From the NCBI GenBank assembly GCA_029582155.1, contig CM055909.1, positions 42,468,967-42,532,966 of the forward strand: a stretch of DNA of 64,000 bases. Reading direction: 5' to 3'. Below, one piece after another: positions 34,925-48,142 of this stretch (positions within the stretch are counted from its first letter, which is position 1; each line of letters opens with the position of its first letter). The notes under the pieces are model-generated. The model ran no database searches and had not been told where the DNA came from. It saw only the letters and a list, made by a program, of their open reading frames with translations. Source of the stretch: Panopea generosa. Its lineage: Eukaryota > Mollusca > Bivalvia > Adapedonta > Hiatellidae. The position numbers and the translations under genes were made by a program.

Positions 34925-36708
34925 TATATGTAAGCTAGGCTGATAGCGCACTGTTGAAATGTGATGCGACTGTGTCTCAGTGTTGAAGGATTGTCATCGT
35001 TAGAAAATAATGCATTTTACATATCGCAAAATGAAGTATATATTAATCTAAAGGGACACACGGACATGTTAAATGTTCAATTCTAATCTACGCATGTTCA
35101 AGCATCTCTGTTATATCTGTGACAGTGTTTTAATCTGGAAGTGTTACTATCTCAAGAATTCATATATAACAAATAACACTTTCTGTAAAATTAGTAGTGG
35201 TATTTTATTTTGAAAATATGAGTTAAATGTCTTACTTAATAGTTTTCTTAGGTTTTCCCTTGGTATGGGAACAGATTGAATTAAACTATGTTTCACATTA
35301 TCTCTTATTTATGACCACATTTGTGCGATATTGAATGTATTTTAATCCTTTGTATGCATTTTGTCTCTTTCCAAAACTGAAACGAATTGAAGATTAGAAT
35401 ACATACTGTTGTATTTTAATTTCATATATGCATCATGTACATTTTTCAGAAATAGGTCTAAGTGAAAACATCAGGATTGCCACGAGTCACTTTAACTGAT
35501 GAAATGTATTTAAGTCAATCTGCAGAAACTTACATGGCAAAATGGTAACATAAATATAACTCTTACTGTGGGAAATATAATTGTAATTTAAGATGTAGCG
35601 TCATTGTCTGTTTATCAAAACGGCACGAATGTGCAAACATATGAATGTCAGCCAATTACCAGAGTCTTGCTCGTTTCAAAATTGGAAACAAAATAAAAGA
35701 TCTGCATAAATGAAATGCATATTGTGCATTATACGGATATTCATTGATACCGAAAGACCGTTACAGCAACATAATCAGTAATTTCTTCGATTTCACTTCG
35801 ATAAAATAACTGGTATAATTGTAATATTTATCTTAAATTGTGGCGCTTTCTGGATCATATCTGGTGCAAATACCGTTGTTTCTCGTTAAAAACATGTATT
35901 TAAACTCGTTAGTATCGTTTATATTTGAATTACACATGCCCGTGGAATAACGTTAATGATTTAGAATATGTTATAACTAAAGTTATATCCGTAAACGTTC
36001 CGAACTTCCGGTAAACATCGATTAAACCCGACAAAGCGGTTGAGTTTAAACATAGATTTCTACGTCTAATAGTGGTGTATTCCTTCAAGTCGCAGTGGTT
36101 GTCATAAGGATTATGGTTCGGGAGATCCTGATTCGATGCCCGGTGAAAGATTATTTTCAATAATCCTTTTTTTCTTACAGTGCCCCATAATAGCTTCTCA
36201 TATCCAAGATATGCTTTCAAACAAAATAGATTAGCAGTCCATGTATGCATTTTTATCTTTGCATATATCTAGCGACCGTTCTAATACTGAGGGATGACGG
36301 AATTAGCCGAGTCTTTACGATTGAAGCGAAATATAACGATAATTTCCGTTATACAAGACGCTAATTTCAATATTAGAATTACTGATCAGTAAGTATAGAT
36401 TTAAAACCCGCTTTATTCGCGTTTTAGAGAGGTATCGGTCGTTATGGATGCATCGACGGCCATGAAAATTCTTGAAAAAATGTTTCTTTCTTTATGAAAG
36501 ATCAATCTACAGATACTGGTTATGCTGCTTTATATCAGTGAAAATCCATAAAATTCCAAAGTCTTCCTTCATCAACTTTCAGTTCTCAGTTAATAACCAA
36601 ACTAAATGTTGAGCGAATGACCTGTGCGGTTACTGTGCTAAACAAACTTTGCAAAACTGCCCAATTATAAATGTCACTGGCCCATCATTCGTGCGCACGT
36701 CGTGTACC
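34925..36708. other. Type-1 3' flank of copy D and spacer
   Basis: Shares aaagggacacacggacatgt with A and F. The tRNA-like fragment ggttcgggagatcctgattc lies at about 36113. The block from about 36245 to 36430 (accgttctaatactgaggga, aaacccgctttattcgcgtt) recurs after copy F at 51355-51510. No gene seen. Confidence 0.55.
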
Positions 36709-37397
36709 TTCTTTAAAATGACCTGTAACAATTAAATATCAACGCCGATTTCCAAAACAAAACAACTGAAAATTAACTTCACTAATCCCACAAAAACGTC
36801 GCTTTAATCAATAATATATTGGTTTATATAGAAAACTCATGAAATTGGAAATGACATTATAACATGTATCTTGTTCTGTCCATTCTTGGTTCGGTTTTAA
36901 AAGCGTTAAACCAACATTTAATTTCCATACCTTTTTTATAGTAAACTAGATTTGAAGTTACTAATATTCCAACATTAATTAAGTCCGCGTCACAAAGTTT
37001 GTGTCACGCACACCAAAACAAAATGTTGATCATATATGTAAAGTTTTAAGCCAATCGCCTCGAAACTGTGAAAGACGTTCCACCACAAAAATTGAAATTT
37101 GATTATAAGCACAACTTCTACTCAGTGAAAGGGCAAACTAGTGGTGATCACTCCTACTGTATCTGCTAATGACTGCACTACAAACAGCAAAATAACGGTA
37201 CGTGTAAAACGAAAGGGGATAAAAATGGTTTCACCGTTGCAACTATTTCTTACTAAACTAACAGTTGCTTACAGCAACACAATCCGCATACCTTGCTAAT
37301 AACAAACAAACAATGCCAATTTTCACATAACTTGTATTGCCAAAGTGCCAGAGTGTATATTCTAGCAAGCTGTATTATTCTATCTCCGAACGCCATC
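36709..37397 (+). promoter_or_regulatory. Beta-type upstream module of copy E
   Basis: Near-identical to the B module (ataacggtacgtgtaaaacg; gataaaaatggtttcaccg). Confidence 0.5.
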
Positions 37398-39078
37398 ATG
37401 GGAAGATTTGTTGTTGCTGTATTGTGTTTTATATCATTTGTGGGAGCCTACAATATAGACAAGGATGAGCCACAATGCCTGTCTAGGTTTGATTATGATT
37501 ACAAAGTGCTTCAGAAGCTTGTCGCGTTGGAACAACAGCAAAAAGAGTTAAGAGAGACAGTTACTCAACAAAAGGATTTAATAGAACAACTGAGGCAAGG
37601 CACCAAAGGTGAGTGTATATAATGGTATCTATATGTCGTTAATATTTAACACATGGTGCATTGTCTAAATCTAAAGAAGATGATGTTTTACAATGTATAT
37701 GACATTAATGTAGATACAGCAAACGTTAGTTGTGTAATTACGTTAAAACATTTAACATGTAAACAACCCGCGGTATGCATTACATTAAACAAAAACAATT
37801 ACACTGTAAATTACCGTTAGTATTCTACGTCAATATTTACCTGGCACTCATGAATGTGCCGTGTAGATCCTTAAATTAATGTCGGTGTCCAAACGTAAAT
37901 AGTGATATTACTGTTGATAAACCGATAATAATGCATTACATTGGAATCATTCACGAATAGCTGTACGGAACATGCGTTTAACGTCCCAATATGTTGGCGA
38001 AGATTAATGAGTGGCAGGTAAATATTTACGCTTTGTAATGTTCTGGTCAAGTGTGATATATGTTGACACTATTAGGACGAGGGCCGTGCTATTAAGTGTA
38101 TTTTGAGAATAAGCAATTCTCTATTAGGAGTTTTGATGTGAACGCTGTCCCATTTGTAGAACAATAATCTCTCAGTGTTAATTTATTCACGGCTTGTGTC
38201 GTTGTATTTTTATGATGTGACGGGAGAGGAAAGAGTGAGGTTAGGTGTCCTGCAGACCAGGGTTTTAAAAGCTCCACAAAAAATTAATACGGTTTATTGC
38301 TATTGCAACTGTTCAAAGGGGTCAACCACTATCGTGTTTTATTTCAGTATGTATATTTGTATTTGTGTTATTATAATTATAACTATTATGTGTGTTGTGT
38401 TGTGGCTGTGTAATTTGAATCATACATCTCCTGTTTGAACTGTACTTTCTCATTTTTGTTATGTCTTTGTTGAAGTTCTCTGATATTCCATCACTATGTC
38501 AGAATCAATTATTTACTTCAGATAATGGTGCCGGGTCAACATACGTACGATGGGGACGGACATCTTGTCCAGGTAATGGCTCAGAATTGGTTTACCATGG
38601 TAACGCCGCTGGATCACAACATGACCACCAGGGAAGTGCTGCCAATTTTTTATGTCTCCCAACTGAGCCATTGTGGGGACATTATGAAGACGCGGAACAA
38701 TCTAGTGCTCAAGTTTGGGGAGCAGAATATCAACTAGATGGAAGGAACTTAAATCGTTTCTTCGGCGGCAACATACATGACGATGATGTACCTTGTGCTG
38801 TCTGCAGAACAACACGGACAAGCGTCCTGATGATCCCGGGAAGGAACGCTTGTTATCCAGGATGGACTTTGGAATATAAAGGATACCTAACAGCAGGTCA
38901 TACCACGCATTATGCTACAGAATTTATCTGTTTGGATGACAAACCGGAAATAATAGCAGGAGGACATGCCGACCAGAATGGACACCTGCTCTACTTCGCA
39001 GAAGTAAGATGCGGCTCTCTGAACTGCCCACCCTATGTGAATGGTCGGGAACTGACATGCGCAGTTTGCACAAAATAA
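37398..39078 (+). CDS. Copy E: secreted coiled-coil, C4-like domain protein (exons 37398-37608, 38522-39078)
   Basis: 255 residues. Signal peptide MGRFVVAVLCFISFVGA, then YNIDKDEPQC. The coil varies slightly (EQQQKELRETVTQQKDL), with the I-to-V change at the core a-position 55 being conservative. The 913-nt type-2 intron lacks the insertion seen in copy B and so serves as its empty reference. Exon 2 is type 2 (GNAAGSQHDHQGS, QLDGRNL, NIHDDDVPC, HTTHYATEF, ending CTK) with ten Cys. AATAAA is at 39125-39130. This is the cleanest beta/type-2 gene in the window. Confidence 0.9.
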
Positions 39079-40284
39079 TGTTTTTGTGTGTAAGCCATTG
39101 ATTTGACTTGTTTTTTCTATAGTTAATAAACAGTTTGCATGCTCGTCATTCATAGAAAGACCCGAATGAAAGAAGTGAGACTTTTGTAAATCACTGCACT
39201 ACCAAAATATGATGTGAAATGCTGAGAGAATGTGTCATCCAAGAGATTTTGTTTTTGTCAATTTGAAAAATAACGGAAGTAAACTTCCGAAATATTGTGT
39301 TTATATCCCCATTTCAATTTTCTTTTTTTGTTTTTAAATTAACAGTTTAAAATAACAATGCTTTTGAAATGTTTCAAATAGGATTAACAATGCCATCAAA
39401 ACCAAAACTTGACCATAAAATGTGAAAATACACTTTTAGAGAAAAGGAAACTACGATTATCTATGGCATCTCTCATTGCTCACTGTCCCGTGGAAGCACT
39501 TCCTGTTTTGCAATGGTTGTAATATGCCTATAAGATACCCAAGTGAGTTTGGGTGCAACCTGATTCTGACAAGAATATACTAATCGACCCTGCCTGGTGT
39601 TTGAAAACAATTTAAATTATTATGTAATTTAATTGACGTTACGGACATTTTCGTTTTAATCATTTGTTACGTACATGTTTCAATGAACACAGTAGTGTAT
39701 GTAGTACAACTCGGCCAACGCTTGAGGCGTGACTACATGAGTCACTCAACTGTATGTTAATATTTGGTATGAGATAACATGAAGCTGGAAAGTTGTTCAA
39801 AATAAATTTGAATTATAATGGAATTTAATAGACGTATATAATCGTTTTGATAATTTGTAACGTGCATGTAATAGCAGTCACAGAAGTGTTTGTAGTACAA
39901 CACAGCCAACGCTTGTCTCGTGACTACACATTGATGAGGTTATTCCTCTGTATATTTATATTTTGTATTAGACTACACGGAGCTGGAGAGTTGATATTAA
40001 TTATCCAAACATTATAGTTTATAAACCAATATTTTGTTCGTTTATTTCACTCCAAAGACATTAAAGTTATAAAACTTATTTTGAGAAATATTGGAAATTA
40101 TCATGTCTGCCCCCATGTACAACCACATTATGCTAACCAAACTATGTCATGCTGTCACCGATGTTTAAATTAACATTAATACAAGTAAGTGTTGTTGTTG
40201 TTGTTAAAAAAAAATTTCCAAAAATATCCAATTATAAACGTCATTCGTAAGACAGTCGTGCACCTTCATATCAATACCACGTAA

Positions 40285-40287
<3 letters not shown>
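39079..40287. other. Type-2 3' flank of copy E up to the LINE
   Basis: Contains AATAAA (39125), the 190-bp tandem duplication (39655-40040) and a short GTT run (40190-40206). It is interrupted at 40290 by the LINE and resumes at 45501. Confidence 0.75.
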
Positions 40288-40321
<34 letters not shown>

Positions 40322-43300
40322 GTAACTCATTTATTCTCCCCGTCAATGAGTGTGTTGTGGGTCGAGGAGGAACATCCCACCGCACACTTTACACTGTCAG
40401 CATATAAATATAGAAAAAACAATGACTTGCACGCAACACTCTCATTCTTAAAAAGAACTTATTACATATATAAATATATATTATATCTAATACACATGTG
40501 TATTTGTATTTTGTTCTTTTATGTTTCTCTATGGTCCTTAATATTCTAAAAATAAGACCTTCAGTGAACTTAATATCATACAATATATATTTTTATATGT
40601 ATTTTGTCTTTGTTTCTACATTTCTATATTTCTTTAATATAATAAAATAAGGCAAAGGGAAATATAAATGAGTTTTCAGGTAAAAACGTCTCTTTTTTTT
40701 TTTTTTTTATAGCTTGACATATTTGTCGATGAGAGAAGATAATGGATAAAAGAAAAAAAATATATATACATGTGTCTGTGTGGGTTTTGAATATATTATA
40801 TTTTTTTATTACTTTAAACTAAGTTATTTTATGGTATCATTTCTGACTAACTGGCCAAGTATCTGTACATCTTACAGAAAAATAATTAACTAACTGCTTG
40901 CATAATTGGTTGCCAATCTTTTTCAAAACATTGTAAGTTGTTGTTTTTTATTGCAAGGTGTTTATATGTTTTAAAAGCCCAAGCTACCTTATTTTTAAAA
41001 GCATTTATGGATAGAGGGGTATCTAATCTTTTTGAGGAGAATATATAATACTTAATTTGGAGTGAAAAAAAACAGGTCTGCCTCACAAAAATGCTTTCCA
41101 ATATTAAAAATGAACTCTTCTTCATTGAATATATATGGTATATTTTTCGACAGTAGGGTTTCTTTTATTTCTTGAAGAAATATTTTAGTTTCGGGACAGG
41201 TCCACAGCATATGCGTAACTGTCTCTACCTGTTGACAGGAACTGCAAAGGGGACTTTCTTTAACTTTAATTTTATATAAAAAAGCTTTAGTTGGCAATAG
41301 TCTATGGTTAATTCTCACTTGGAACCACTGTAATTGAGAAGCTATTGCAAACTTAAATGGTGAGTAATATATCTCTTTCCAGGTGTTGTCTTCAATATTA
41401 TAGAGTTCTTTCCATTTATTTTTTGATGTTGGGATTTCATTATTTTTATTAAGCAGTTCATAAAATTCATAACAGCCTTTAGAACTTTTGAAAAATAGCC
41501 AACAATAATTTGGTCTGAAAGGATATTTCATTTTTTTAAAGTCTAAAATATTTGGTACTAATGATTTAAATGAATTTATGGCTGCAATCAGCCCATTGTA
41601 TGTTAGGAAATTTGTTTTAATTCCATATATGTCTTGAAGCTCTTGCATAGAGTACCATGACCCATTGTCTTTGTAAATGTCATTTACATATATTAACCCT
41701 TTTTCATACCACAGTTTATAGAAAATATGTGACCCTCCAATAAGGATATTATTATTATAATATAAAGGACTTGATAAAAATTCTTCTGCGCTTTGGGGAA
41801 CACAAACTTTAAGCAGTTGTACATAAGATATTAAGACATCTTTCCAGAATTTGTTTGATAATGTATTTATAATAGATTCACCATACCCTTGTCCAAAATT
41901 AACTAGTTTATTTAAATTAATACAATTATCAAACAGTAATTTCCATGAACTGTTATTTGTAAATGCTCTTCTTATCCATGTTAATTTTAGACTTTGTATA
42001 AAGGCATTTATGTTAATCATTCTAAGCCCACCATCTATGTATTGTTTTACAATAATTGTTCTTTTGATTTTTGCTGGACCTTCCCATAGAAAGTTATAGA
42101 AAATATTGTTTAGGTTTGTTATAATGTTTTTATTGGGATTTGGTAGAGAAAAAAAAAGGTGATTTAATCTGGAAAGGAGTAGAGATTTAATTACTGTTAT
42201 TTTTCCTAATGGAGTTAGGTATCGTCTCTTCCAAATTTTGATCAAATTTTCTATTTTATCTAGTTTTTCTTTATAATTTAAGTCAATCATTTTATCTAGG
42301 TTAACATGAAAAGTTAATCCCAACAACTTAAAAGTTATTTTTTCCCCAAACTAATTTCCACTTTGTCTTTATAGTTTCTGTACTGTATTTTTTCCTCCCT
42401 ATCCATACCACTTGTGTCTTATCAAAATTAATATTTAGACCAGAATATTTTGCAAATTTAGATAGTTCTGAAAGAGAAGCATTAAGTGAAGACTCAGATC
42501 CATCCAAGACTATTGATGTATCATCAGCATATTGAGACAGCTTAATTTCCTGATTATTAATTGAAATGCCTTTTATAGATGTATTATTTCGAATATTTAT
42601 GGCTAGTATTTCGGCACATAAAATAAATATATATGGAGACAGTGGATCGCCCTGACGACAGCCACGCCCTATATTAAAAAAATTAGAAAGTTTACCATTT
42701 TGGTTAACTGCTAACATTGCATTTTTATATAAAACTTTTATCCAAGTTATTAATGACTCACCAAACTTAAAAAATTTCAATACTTTAAAGATAAAACTCC
42801 AAGATACGGAATCGAATGCTTTTTCAAAATCTATTAATAAAATAAGACCTGGAATATCATTAACCTCAGTATATTGCATAATATCATATATGAGACGTGT
42901 ATTTTCCCCCATATATCTTCCGGAGATAAAACCAGATTGGTCCCTATTTATTAGTTTATCTAAAGTGTTTTTAATCCTATTTGAAATCGTGCTGGATGCA
43001 ATTTTATATACACAATTAAGCAAAGATATTGGCCTATAATTTTTAAGTAAAATTCTATCCTTACCATCTTTTGGTAAACAAGTAATAACACCTTCTTTTT
43101 GAGATATTGATAGTTCTCCTATTGAATAGCCGTAGTTGATAGACCTAACAACAAAATGTCCAATATATTTCCAAAATGTTTTAAAAAAATCTGCTCCAAA
43201 TCCTGAGCTGCCAGGGCTGCGGTTGTTCGCCATCGATTTTAATGATTTTGAGACTTCTTCATACATTAATAACCCCTCCAAAGAATTGGACTCATCCATG

Positions 43301-45500
43301 CTAAGTTTTGGAATATCATAATTACTAAGTTCATTATCCAAGTCGATATCTTGAAGTTCGTTATCTTTGCTCGAATATAAATTTTCATAAAAGATCTTAG
43401 TTTCGTCAAGTATCTCATTTTGATCAGTGATTATATCACCATTTGACTTCTGTAATTTTGTAATTAGTTTAGATGTATAATTGTGAGTTTCCAGGTTACA
43501 AAAAAAAGTAGTTGGTTTTTCCCCATCTTCAATAATTTGTGCCCGAGACCTAATTAAGTATCCATTTAATTTGTGTTTACGAATTTGTAATAGTTCTTCT
43601 TTTAAAGTATCTAGGTTTTGAACATTGTTTTGATTTAAGTTTTGTTCTATTTTTTCTATTTGTGAAATAAGTACTTTCTCTCTGTTATCTGTCTGTTTCT
43701 TTTTGTAACAAGAGTAAGATATGGATTTGCCACGTATTTCCATCAAGAGAACTTCTAGAAACAACTGGTCATTTATGACAAATTGGATTTCATGATTAGG
43801 AATATTATCTATGTTATCTAAATTATAAATAGGTAGTGCATACTGAGTTTTAATTTCCATTATTTTTTTATTAATTAAGTTTAGATAGTTAACATCACTT
43901 AATAGGCTATTGTTATGCTTCCAGATTGGTTTATATTTAATGAATTTATCAAATTTTAAGCCTAATATTACCATTGAATGATCTGAACGGTAACTTGATT
44001 CTATTGAACATTTGGTTACAGAAGGAATAATATTTTCTGAAATTAAAAAAAAGTCAAGACGAGCTTGCTTTAAAGGTTTTTTTTTCCTCCAGGTATATCT
44101 CTTTAATTCTGGATGTAATTCTCGAAATGGGTCAACTAAATTACATTGAATCTTCAAATCTTTAGTTCTGTCATGTGTTTTTTTATTGTTGATATTCTTA
44201 TAATTATAGTAATCCAGTGCAATGTCTTGCACGCAGTTAAAGTCCCCGCATATCACTCGTGTATCATTGTTAAATTGGTGCGATTTATCTATCAGGCTTT
44301 CAAAAAATTTAGGTGAGTCATTATTTGGGCCATACAGTGTGATTAAAGTAAATTGTTTATTATTAACAGTTATATCTGCAATTATGTAGTTACCATCATT
44401 ATCCCCAATATAGTCATGTACTTTGTAATCTACATTTTTGTTGAAAAGTATACCAACCCCCCTTGAATTTGATGACTTTGAACTTAAAATACATTCACTG
44501 CCCCATTGAGTGCGAATAAAATTTTCTGATTCACTTGTGCAATGTACATCTTGAAGACAATATATATCGCATTTTTTTGATTTCAGGTAATTAAAAACAT
44601 CAATACGTTTTTCTGGAGAGCCCAGACCTTGACAGTTTACAGACAATATTTTAATTTCAGTCATTACCAATAATAGTACAGTAAATTTGAACCAACACAC
44701 ACATATGCATTTTATGAAAAAAACTAAATATATGCAGATAGAAATATATCGGCATTTAATCTAAAAATCTATTTAAAACACACTTTTGGCAAAGTCTCTT
44801 AGAAATAATGCAAACAAATGTTATTGACAGATAATAAATAATTTTGTTATGTTCAATTCAGAACTTATTGTCTAATTATAATAACCAAATATTTACATTG
44901 ACTGTTTTTATGTTTAATTTGGAAAAATGCTATTGGCCTGTACACACACTTGCATGAATTCACTTACTCATATACATATGCACTCTGTGAAGCAATCAAA
45001 CATCTTATTAAATGTATTTATCATGTACTATACATTTAAAAAGGATAGCAACTTAGCAATTGTTCTGGTATTTACATTATTTACAAAAGGTAATAACTCA
45101 CCTATGGATATATTTTATAATGATTAAATCCATTTACCCGGTAATCCTTATAATGTACATATATTTAAATATATTCCGTATATCAACACTTTAATGTAGG
45201 CTGCTTTGCATATGGTGCATGAAAGTCCCACTGAGTTCTAATGCAGCTACAATGGTTCAAAATCCAAACTTAAAACTATATTACCACCATAAAATTATCA
45301 TGAGATGTATCTAAAAAATGATTACACTTCTTCATGGGGTTGTCACTGTCCACAGAATATTAACAAGCTACAGCTGTATATATTTTTATTATATTCTGTA
45401 GATCATTATTTTAAATTTAGGCTGCTTAATGTATGGTGCATGAAAGTCCCATCAAGTTCTAATGCAGCAACAACGGTTAAAAAAAACCCAAAAAACTGTA
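40288..45500 (-). mobile_element. Tx1/L1-like LINE with poly(A) and 15-bp TSD
   Basis: The 3' end is a poly(T) run on the + strand (40288-40318), i.e. a poly(A) tail. The element is flanked by accacgtaacaattt at 40276-40290 and 45501-45515, a 15-bp target-site duplication. The same flank is uninterrupted after copy C (taccacgtaacaatttaata near 30270), which gives an empty site. Body: ~570-bp 3' UTR, ORF2 (40886-44664) and an ~830-bp 5' region. No ORF1 is recognised. The 5' region has two diverged units about 221 bp apart (near 45150-45280 and 45371-45497, sharing atggtgcatgaaagtccca). The order endonuclease, reverse transcriptase, Cys-rich end and the A-tail fit the L1/Tx1 group. Confidence 0.93.
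40886..44664 (-). pseudogene. LINE ORF2: APE endonuclease and reverse transcriptase, two frameshifts
   Basis: Start taken at MTEIKILSVNCQGLG (44664), where the endonuclease fold begins. Endonuclease motifs include YCLQDVH, GVGILFN, TLYGPNND, GDFNCVQD, RLDFFLIS and SDHSMV. Reverse-transcriptase motifs include LPKDGKDR, NYRPISLLN, GFISGRY, IDFEKAFDSV, GCRQGDPLSPYIF and the catalytic YADD (LSQYADDTS). A Cys/His segment (CSSCQQVETVTHMLWTCPE) lies near the C-terminus, as in L1 ORF2. The frame is broken near 42327-42345 and again in an A8 run at 41065-41072, after which the last ~60 residues (to WQPIMQAVS) continue in a third frame. Total is about 1260 codons. Both breaks lie in or beside homopolymers, so they may be real decay or sequencing indels. 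Confidence 0.93.
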
Positions 45501-46676
45501 ACCACGTAACAATTTAATATATACGTCATTTTCTAGAACAAAAACAACTGAAACTTAACTCACCAACTGCACAAATATAAGTACAGATTTTTTATCTAAT
45601 TAATACTATATTGGTATGTGCAGAAGACTCATCAATATTATAACATATTGCATGTTAGAATCGTTATCATTCCGTTATTACAAGTGTAAAACCAAGTTGC
45701 AGTTGTTGTTTACTATTTCAGTAGTAAACTAGACTGACCCTTGTAGGTCAATGATATTCCCGGATTAATTAAGTCATCGTCACAAAATGTATCACGCACA
45801 TCTACACTCGATGTTGTTGTATGGTTTAAGCTCCACAATTGCGGTTTATTCCTATTTCAACTGTTCAAAGTGGTGATACTCTATCGTGTTTTATTTCTGT
45901 ATGTATGTTTGTATTGCTGCTAGTATAATTATTGTATGTACAGGTTACGTCTGTGATGTTGTTGTGGTTGTATTTTGAATCCTGTTTGATATGTACTTTT
46001 TTATTTTCGCCTTGAATTTGTTGAACTTCTCAAATACTTCATGTAAGAATCAAATACAGTACACACGCCAGCAGGCACGTGCATCCACGCATACGCTGCA
46101 TATACAAACATTGACACGCCCATAGACTACACACACACAAACACACACACACACACACACACACATGCGAACAAATAAACGTACACTCTCACTCACACAA
46201 GTACATATGCTGCATTAACATTGATACGCCCGCACACACACACACACATGCCAACAAATAAACGTACACGCTCACTCACACAAGTACATATGCTGCATTA
46301 ACATAGAAACGCACGCGCTCACGCATGCACTCAACCACATGCACACGTACCTACTCTGCATTCATATACAAACGCACGCATGTATACGTATACACGCAAT
46401 ATATTACACTATTTACTTGTTATAATGTATTCCTATTGCATATAAAATGTATATTCCATGAATAGAATCAACTAATTGGACTTTTGATATTCCAATTAGA
46501 AATCTAATCTATAAATAGAATGTATCAATATAATCTTCCAAATGGACTCTTTATATTCCGCTTTATATTGACCGCTTTGAAATTGTAATTTCCCCTTGGA
46601 AACTAAAGCTAATTGGAATATTTGATTTCCAATTTGACATGGTGGTTTTTTACTACTTAAAATAAATTTATCTAGT
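45501..46676. other. Rest of the copy E 3' flank after the LINE
   Basis: Continues the type-2 flank exactly where it was split, with the same order as after copy B (gtgcagaagactcatcaat; ccaagttgcagttgttg). The CA-rich tract is at 46070-46400. Confidence 0.75.
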
Positions 46677-46804
46677 TATAGCTGGAGGACATGCCGACCA
46701 GAATGGGCACCTGCTCTTCTTCGCAGAATTAAGATGCGGCTCTCTGAAATGTCCGCCATACGTGAATGGTCGGGAACAGACATGCACAGTTTTGCACAAA
46801 ATAA
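46677..46804 (+). pseudogene. Orphan exon-2 end (relic)
   Basis: The last ~42 codons of exon 2, still close to intact (AGGHADQNGHLLFFAELRCG, then SLKCPPYVNG) but reading GREQTCTVLH toward the end, with an extra T before the stop region at 46802-46804. It lacks all upstream exon parts. Counterpart of 24825. Confidence 0.88.
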
Positions 46805-48142
46805 TGTATTTATAGATTATACGAAAATGTGATTCGCGTGAGTCTGGACGGTTACCGTATTCTGATAGTAAGATAGAAATGTACTACGCATGTCATGTTA
46901 CTCAAATTAAATGCTTATAATTTACATTTGATTATTAAACTATAATAAATATATGGAGTTTGGTCTGCTTATTGACTACTTTCTCTACTGGCTGATGGTT
47001 AATACTTAATGTGAATATTAGATATATTAACACATTAAATCAAATATATTGTATGATAGCTTCATGAGAAAAACAACAACAAATAACTCTTTTTAATCAA
47101 TCCACTAACCTCCACCAAAAGACAATTGCAATATTTATTTATTTATATCTCTGAGACCTATTTAAAAATAAAGTGTCGTCTGTCGTTTTTGAATAATTTT
47201 CTTCGTGATATTGTTCAACAATTCTTTGGCATCTCCCTTGCCTATTAGAGTGTTATGTTCTAGTGTTTTTATATCCGTAAACGTACCGTTCACCGTTGAG
47301 GTAATGTATTTTGTATAAAGACATTATGTGAAAAATGTGTCTGTTACTTGTGGAAGGACAGTTTTTTATCTCAATCTCAACCAATACAGTTTTATACCAT
47401 GTATATAATTTATTTGGTTGAAAACGGATTATATAATCAAAATTGCTGACATTTTAAAACTTATTTTAGGTCATGCAAGTCTTATATTGCAATTTAAGTG
47501 TGACAATAAAAAACATCAGCAATTTTTAGAATATTGATTAATTAGATATTTAGCCTCATTCTGATGCCATCGAGAAGTAACAGACGACCATGACCAGTCT
47601 TTTCTGGTATACGGGAAGATTAACCAGTACTCGAACACACATTTCCACAAGTAACTGGTAACATTTCCACTTGAATCAGAGCTGAGAGACGAATTATTTA
47701 AGATCACAGAGACTGTATCCGGGCATGGATTAGAACTCACCCCTGGATCAATAGTCAAAGGCGCTACCGCCGGAGCTAACCGTACCCGACAATTTGGGAC
47801 AAAAAAATCAAGGGTATATAACTTCTTTATGTATTGATTAATACTCTCTCTGTAAAAGCCCTTGATCAATGTCCACTAAGAGACATATACACATTAATTA
47901 CACGGTGATTAAGTCACTGGTCTACTATACTTTATATGAAATTATTTTACAAAAGATAATCGAGCATTTTAGTCATAGATAGCATCTACCTACACATTTA
48001 TGTTACAACACAGCTGTTTTGTTTAATGGCGGTTTAGTTCATTATAATATTGTATTGTTTTGTGTTTTTATGTGTTGCGTTGCGTTGTGTAGTGTTGTGT
48101 TGTGTAGCGTTGTCTTGCTATAATGCGTAGCTCTTTTTTGTA
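46805..48142. other. Spacer between relic and 43-bp array
   Basis: Holds the relic's 3' flank, a SINE-body fragment (gttacttgtggaaggacagt at about 47344), a minus-strand SINE (47531-47798) and the pre-array spacer. No gene. Confidence 0.6.
47531..47798 (-). mobile_element. tRNA-derived SINE (minus strand)
   Basis: Same family and position as 25521 and 31261. It keeps the anticodon-region segment (tttgactattgatccaggg on the minus strand), which gives the best view of the head. Confidence 0.78.

Noticed and set aside
40288-45500. LTR retrotransposon or viral element
   Set aside because: No long terminal repeats, gag, protease or integrase; it has an APE endonuclease, poly(A) tail and 15-bp target duplication, so it is a LINE.
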